Assembly: GCF_007970665.1 (NCBI RefSeq)
Contig: NZ_CP042430.1
Span: 4,650,001-4,714,000, forward strand
Length of the DNA stretch: 64,000 nt
Direction of reading: 5' to 3'
Source: Baekduia soli
GTDB lineage: Bacteria; Actinomycetota; Thermoleophilia; Solirubrobacterales; Solirubrobacteraceae
Shown here: one piece after another, positions 61,626 through 64,000 of the stretch
How the letters are laid out: each line of letters opens with the position of its first letter
Numbering within the stretch: position 1 is the stretch's first letter
Notes under the pieces: model-generated
Database searches by the model: none
What the model was told of the DNA's origin: nothing
The model's input: the letters and a program-made list of their open reading frames with translations, nothing else
Position numbers and translations under genes: made by a program

Positions 61626-62816
61626 TCAGGCCTCCCCCGCCGCCGCGGCGAAGATCTCGGTCGGCGCCGTGAAGCCCTTGAGCCGGACCTCGCCGATCGG
61701 GCGGAACGCGAGCCCCGGGCCCACGTGCTCGACGACGGGCCGGGTGACGAGGACCTCGCCGCCGGCGGCGCGCGCCGCCACGCGCGCGGCCTGGTTGACC
61801 TCGCGCCCGTACCAGTCGCCCTCGCGGTACAGCGCCTCGCCGTAGTGCAGGCCGATGCGCGGGCGGGGGCGGGTCACGTCGCCCTGCTGGAACGTCACGG
61901 CCCACCACGCCAGCGCCGACGGGTCGCCCCCGACGATCATGACCTCGTCGCCGATCGTCTTGATGATCCGCGCGTCGTCCGGCAGCGAGGCCTGGACCTG
62001 GTCGACGAAGCGCTCGACGATGCCGACGGCCTCCTCGTCGCCGACCTCCTCGGTCAGGCGCGTGAAGCCCGCGAGGTCGGCGAAGGCGATCGCGACGCGC
62101 TGGCGGCCGGGCAGGCGGTCGGCGGAGCCGGGGAGGTCGGCCTCCATGTGGCCGACGACGTCCTGCTCGATGAAGTGCTGCAGGAACCGGGTGTGGGCCA
62201 GGTCCATGATCGGCGAGGCCAGGGGCAGGATCTCGCGGGCCAGGCCGGCGATCTCCTCGGTCATCTGCCCGCCCGGGACGCCCTCGCGCATGAGCGGCTC
62301 GTGCACGTAGAGGTGGAAGAGGCGGACCTCGGCGTCGGCGATCTGCGACATGGCCTGGCCGTAGACGCGCACGAGCTGCAGGAACGCCTCGAGCGGCAGG
62401 CCGGCGTCCAGCGCGCCCGCGGCGTGGCGCAGCAGCTGCAGGTCGTCGTCGCGCAGGTGCTCCACGGCGGCCGCGCCGAAGCCCAGGGACTGGAAGATCC
62501 GCGCGATGAGCGCCGGATCGAGGCCGGTCTCGCGGCCGGCCTGCTCCGCCGTCCACGCCCCGGGCGCGGCGGGGAGCAGGCCCTCGATGGAGCTCGTGGC
62601 CAGCCGGCCGCGCTCCGTGGCCTCGCGGATCTGGCGCAGCGTGTGCCCGCGCTCGCGCAGCCGTGCCACGACCCGGGCCTGGCCGACCGACGCGGGCGTC
62701 AGCGCCCCGCCGGGCCCGGTGGGGACCAGGCCCGCGTCGACCCAGCGGCGCAGCGTGGCGGGCGAGACCCCGGTCAGACGGGCGGCCTCGGCGAGCGTCG
62801 TGGCGGTCATCGCCAC
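61626..62816 (-). CDS. Adenylate/guanylate cyclase (class III) with N-terminal MerR-like helix-turn-helix
   Basis: The 396-residue soluble product begins with a MerR-type DNA-binding domain (LAEAARLTGVSPATLRRWVD near residues 8-27 and ARLRERGHTLRQIREATERG near 50-70). A helical middle region (about 90-230) follows, then a class III cyclase domain: AIAFADLAGFTRLTEE near 243 with the first metal aspartate, IIKTIGDEVMIVGGD near 288 with the second, and GREVNQAARVAA near 340 with the Asn and Arg that stabilise the transition state. All key residues seem present. It could link cNMP production to transcription. It lies directly before tilS and after a strong terminator. GTG at 62816 or ATG at 62810 may be the start. 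Confidence 0.88.
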   Translation of the reverse strand: MAMTATTLAEAARLTGVSPATLRRWVDAGLVPTGPGGALTPASVGQARVVARLRERGHTLRQIREATERGRLATSSIEGLLPAAPGAWTAEQAGRETGLDPALIARIFQSLGFGAAAVEHLRDDDLQLLRHAAGALDAGLPLEAFLQLVRVYGQAMSQIADAEVRLFHLYVHEPLMREGVPGGQMTEEIAGLAREILPLASPIMDLAHTRFLQHFIEQDVVGHMEADLPGSADRLPGRQRVAIAFADLAGFTRLTEEVGDEEAVGIVERFVDQVQASLPDDARIIKTIGDEVMIVGGDPSALAWWAVTFQQGDVTRPRPRIGLHYGEALYREGDWYGREVNQAARVAARAAGGEVLVTRPVVEHVGPGLAFRPIGEVRLKGFTAPTEIFAAAAGEA

Positions 62817-62845
62817 GGCCGCCGGGGACGCCGGGCGGTCAAGAC

Positions 62846-62877
62846 AGCGGCGGGACTCCCGTGGAGGTCCCGCCGCT
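62846..62877. terminator. Strong hairpin before the cyclase gene
   Basis: AGCGGCGGGAC (62846-62856) and GTCCCGCCGCT (62867-62877) form a perfect 11-bp stem, with TCC/GGA pairing in the loop. It lies between the decayed genes and the cyclase start and probably separates the transcripts. The rest of 62878-63024 shows no gene. Confidence 0.65.
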
Positions 62878-63024
62878 CGCGGGCGCGGCCCGCGACGTGG
62901 CCGGGGGTGCCCATCGGTCCAGGCGAGGCGCAGGGCGCCGGCCCGGACCGGGTGCGGGCGACCCGCTGTCCGGCCTTCTGGCCTCCAGGGGTACTCCTGC
63001 GCGCGCGCCGTGTCAACGTGGCGG

Positions 63025-63551
63025 TCACCTGAACGCCCCCGGGCCGGGCCACGAGCTGCTCGTGCACCATGCGCTGGATCCGGGCCCGGACCTCCTCGGA
63101 GACCTCGAGGACCGCCGCGCGGTCGCGCGCCGCCTCGGGCCCGAGGCCGCCGCGGCCAAGCGCTGCAGCCGGTAGCGCTCCGAGAACGGCTTGCCGACGC
63201 CCTTGGCCCTCTCGGGGAGCACCATGACGAGCTGCACCTGCTCCAGGAGCGCCACTCCCTCGTGCGGCGAGGCGGGCACGCTCGCGGTCACCCGCCGCCA
63301 CCGGTCGGAGAGCGGGTCCCGCGGCCCGGCTCGGGGGAACGGGACGATGTCGTGGTGGACGACCACGTCGGGCTCGGCGCGGCGCAGGACGGCGCCCAGG
63401 GCGTCCCGCACAGGTCGGCGGCGGCGAACGAGAACGCGCCGGCGGGCACCGCGGGCGGCGGGCGGGTGTCGACGCCGACGACGTGGGCGACCGCGGGGTC
63501 CGCGGCCAGCGGGCTCGAGACCCCCGTGATGAGCACCCTCCGCGGGGTCAC
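63025..63551 (-). pseudogene. Collapsed remains of an NAD-dependent epimerase and a PlsC-like acyltransferase
   Basis: From the ATG at 63551 the sequence reads like the N-terminus of an extended SDR (RRVLITGVSSPLA, then VAHVVGVDTRPP), but the glycine-rich helix is shortened. Near 63405-63407 the frame shifts, and LGAVLRRAEPDVVVHHDIVP continues in another frame. That frame then runs into acyltransferase-like sequence: VALLEQVQLVMVLPERAKGV and GKPFSERYRLQR. After a further shift near 63159 comes GRGG joined directly to LGPEAARDRAAVLEVSEEVR, the usual C-terminus, with roughly 70-80 residues missing. It looks like two adjacent genes reduced by deletions and frameshifts. The family assignments come from remembered family sequences. 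Confidence 0.65.
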
Positions 63552-63564
63552 GGCCGCGCCGGGG

Positions 63565-63969
63565 TCAGGAGGGGGCGCCGCCGCGCGGTGCGCGCGGGGC
63601 CGCCGGCTTGCGCGCCCTGGGCGCGGGCGCCTCGGGCGCGGTCTTGGCCTTGGGCCTGGCCTTCGGCCGCGGCTTGGGCGCGGCCTTCGGCCCGGCCTCC
63701 AGCTCCCCCACGCGGCGCTCGAGGGCGTCCAGGCGCGCGCGCAGCTCGGAGAGCTCGTCGCCGGTCGGCGGGCGCAGCTCCTCCAGGACCTCCCGGAAGC
63801 GGGAGGCCGCGCCGGCGAGCTCCTCGGCCAGCTCCTGGGCGCGCTCGCGCACGGGACCGGTGCCCTGGGCCGTGGCGCCGAAGGCCTGCTCCACCGCCGA
63901 TCGCAGCTGGTCGGCCCGCGACCTCGGCTCGCTGCCGGCCGCGCGGGGCTCGTCGTCGTCGTCGGCCAT
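63565..63969 (-). CDS. Coiled-coil protein with a Lys/Ala/Pro-rich tail, unknown function
   Basis: The 134-residue product has an acidic N-terminus, then a long coiled coil with heptad-like pattern (VRERAQELAEELAGAASRF and ELSELRARLDALERRVGELE, about residues 40-90) and a basic low-complexity tail (KAAPKPRPKARPKAKTAPE) like those of histone-H1-like or phasin-type proteins. I do not recognise the family. It might bind nucleic acid through the tail or coat a surface as an oligomer. TATGGT lies 7 nt before the ATG. Confidence 0.7.
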   Translation of the reverse strand: MADDDDEPRAAGSEPRSRADQLRSAVEQAFGATAQGTGPVRERAQELAEELAGAASRFREVLEELRPPTGDELSELRARLDALERRVGELEAGPKAAPKPRPKARPKAKTAPEAPAPRARKPAAPRAPRGGAPS

Positions 63970-63976
63970 GCCCGGG

Positions 63977-63982
63977 ACCATA
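63977..63982 (-). promoter_or_regulatory. Predicted -10 box TATGGT for the coiled-coil gene
   Basis: On the reverse strand TATGGT lies 7 nt before the ATG at 63969, and no ribosome site is visible. Confidence 0.4.
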
Positions 63983-64000
63983 TCCTCGCCCGCCGTGCCC

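Overview
The window is very GC-rich DNA (roughly three quarters G+C by eye), densely coding, with GTG and TTG starts and many ATGA/GTGA overlaps. CarD next to DisA and RadA, ClpC with a UVR motif, a WbpA-like dehydrogenase and NarL-type regulators point to an actinobacterium. I would guess Thermoleophilia (Solirubrobacterales-like), but that is inference. I see no tRNA, rRNA, CRISPR array, insertion sequence or phage gene.

Region 1 (about 1-30.5 kb) is a surface-polysaccharide locus. A forward operon (6.7-12.9 kb) carries a Wzz-like chain-length protein, a Wzy-like polymerase, a Wzx-like flippase, an Alg14/Alg13-type split glycosyltransferase pair and a GT4 enzyme. Around it lie a UDP-GlcNAc 2-epimerase homologue, GT2/GT4 transferases, a CelD/BcsL-like acetyltransferase, a NodB deacetylase and a WbpB-like oxidoreductase. 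A long reverse operon (30.5 to 12.9 kb) carries a WbpA-like UDP-sugar dehydrogenase, a NarL-type regulator, the initiating sugar-phosphate transferase, further transferases, a nucleotide-sugar SDR, a second flippase, a beta-helix protein and a 1,580-residue secreted multidomain protein.

Region 2 (30.7-34.6 kb) is a two-component island: two paralogous NarL-type regulators, a receiver-only protein, a histidine-kinase-like protein with an eroded N box, and a divergent soluble histidine kinase. The 436-bp divergent spacer holds two AT-cored inverted repeats placed at equal distance from the two start codons.

Region 3 (34.6-62.8 kb, mostly reverse strand) is a housekeeping block. In transcription order it holds tilS, hpt, ftsH, folP, folB, folK, coaX, dusB, greA, lysS, clpC, radA, disA, carD, ispD and ispF. 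As I recall it, this is nearly the order of the Bacillus subtilis tilS-to-ispF region, so it looks like an ancient conserved neighbourhood with lineage-specific insertions (thioesterase, DUF192 protein, CDGSH protein, PLP enzyme, duplicated membrane protein, GST-like protein, CDF transporter).

Several genes are broken. The beta-helix gene, the large secreted protein and the GT39-like membrane protein each regain one frame if single G/C bases are added in short G/C runs, which suggests a systematic homopolymer sequencing error. The Na+/H+ antiporter carries a frame change plus an in-frame TAG, and 63.0-63.6 kb holds the collapsed remains of an epimerase and an acyltransferase; these look more like real decay. 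Many isolated genes have a TANNNT box 6-12 nt before the start codon and no Shine-Dalgarno sequence, which predicts leaderless mRNAs.
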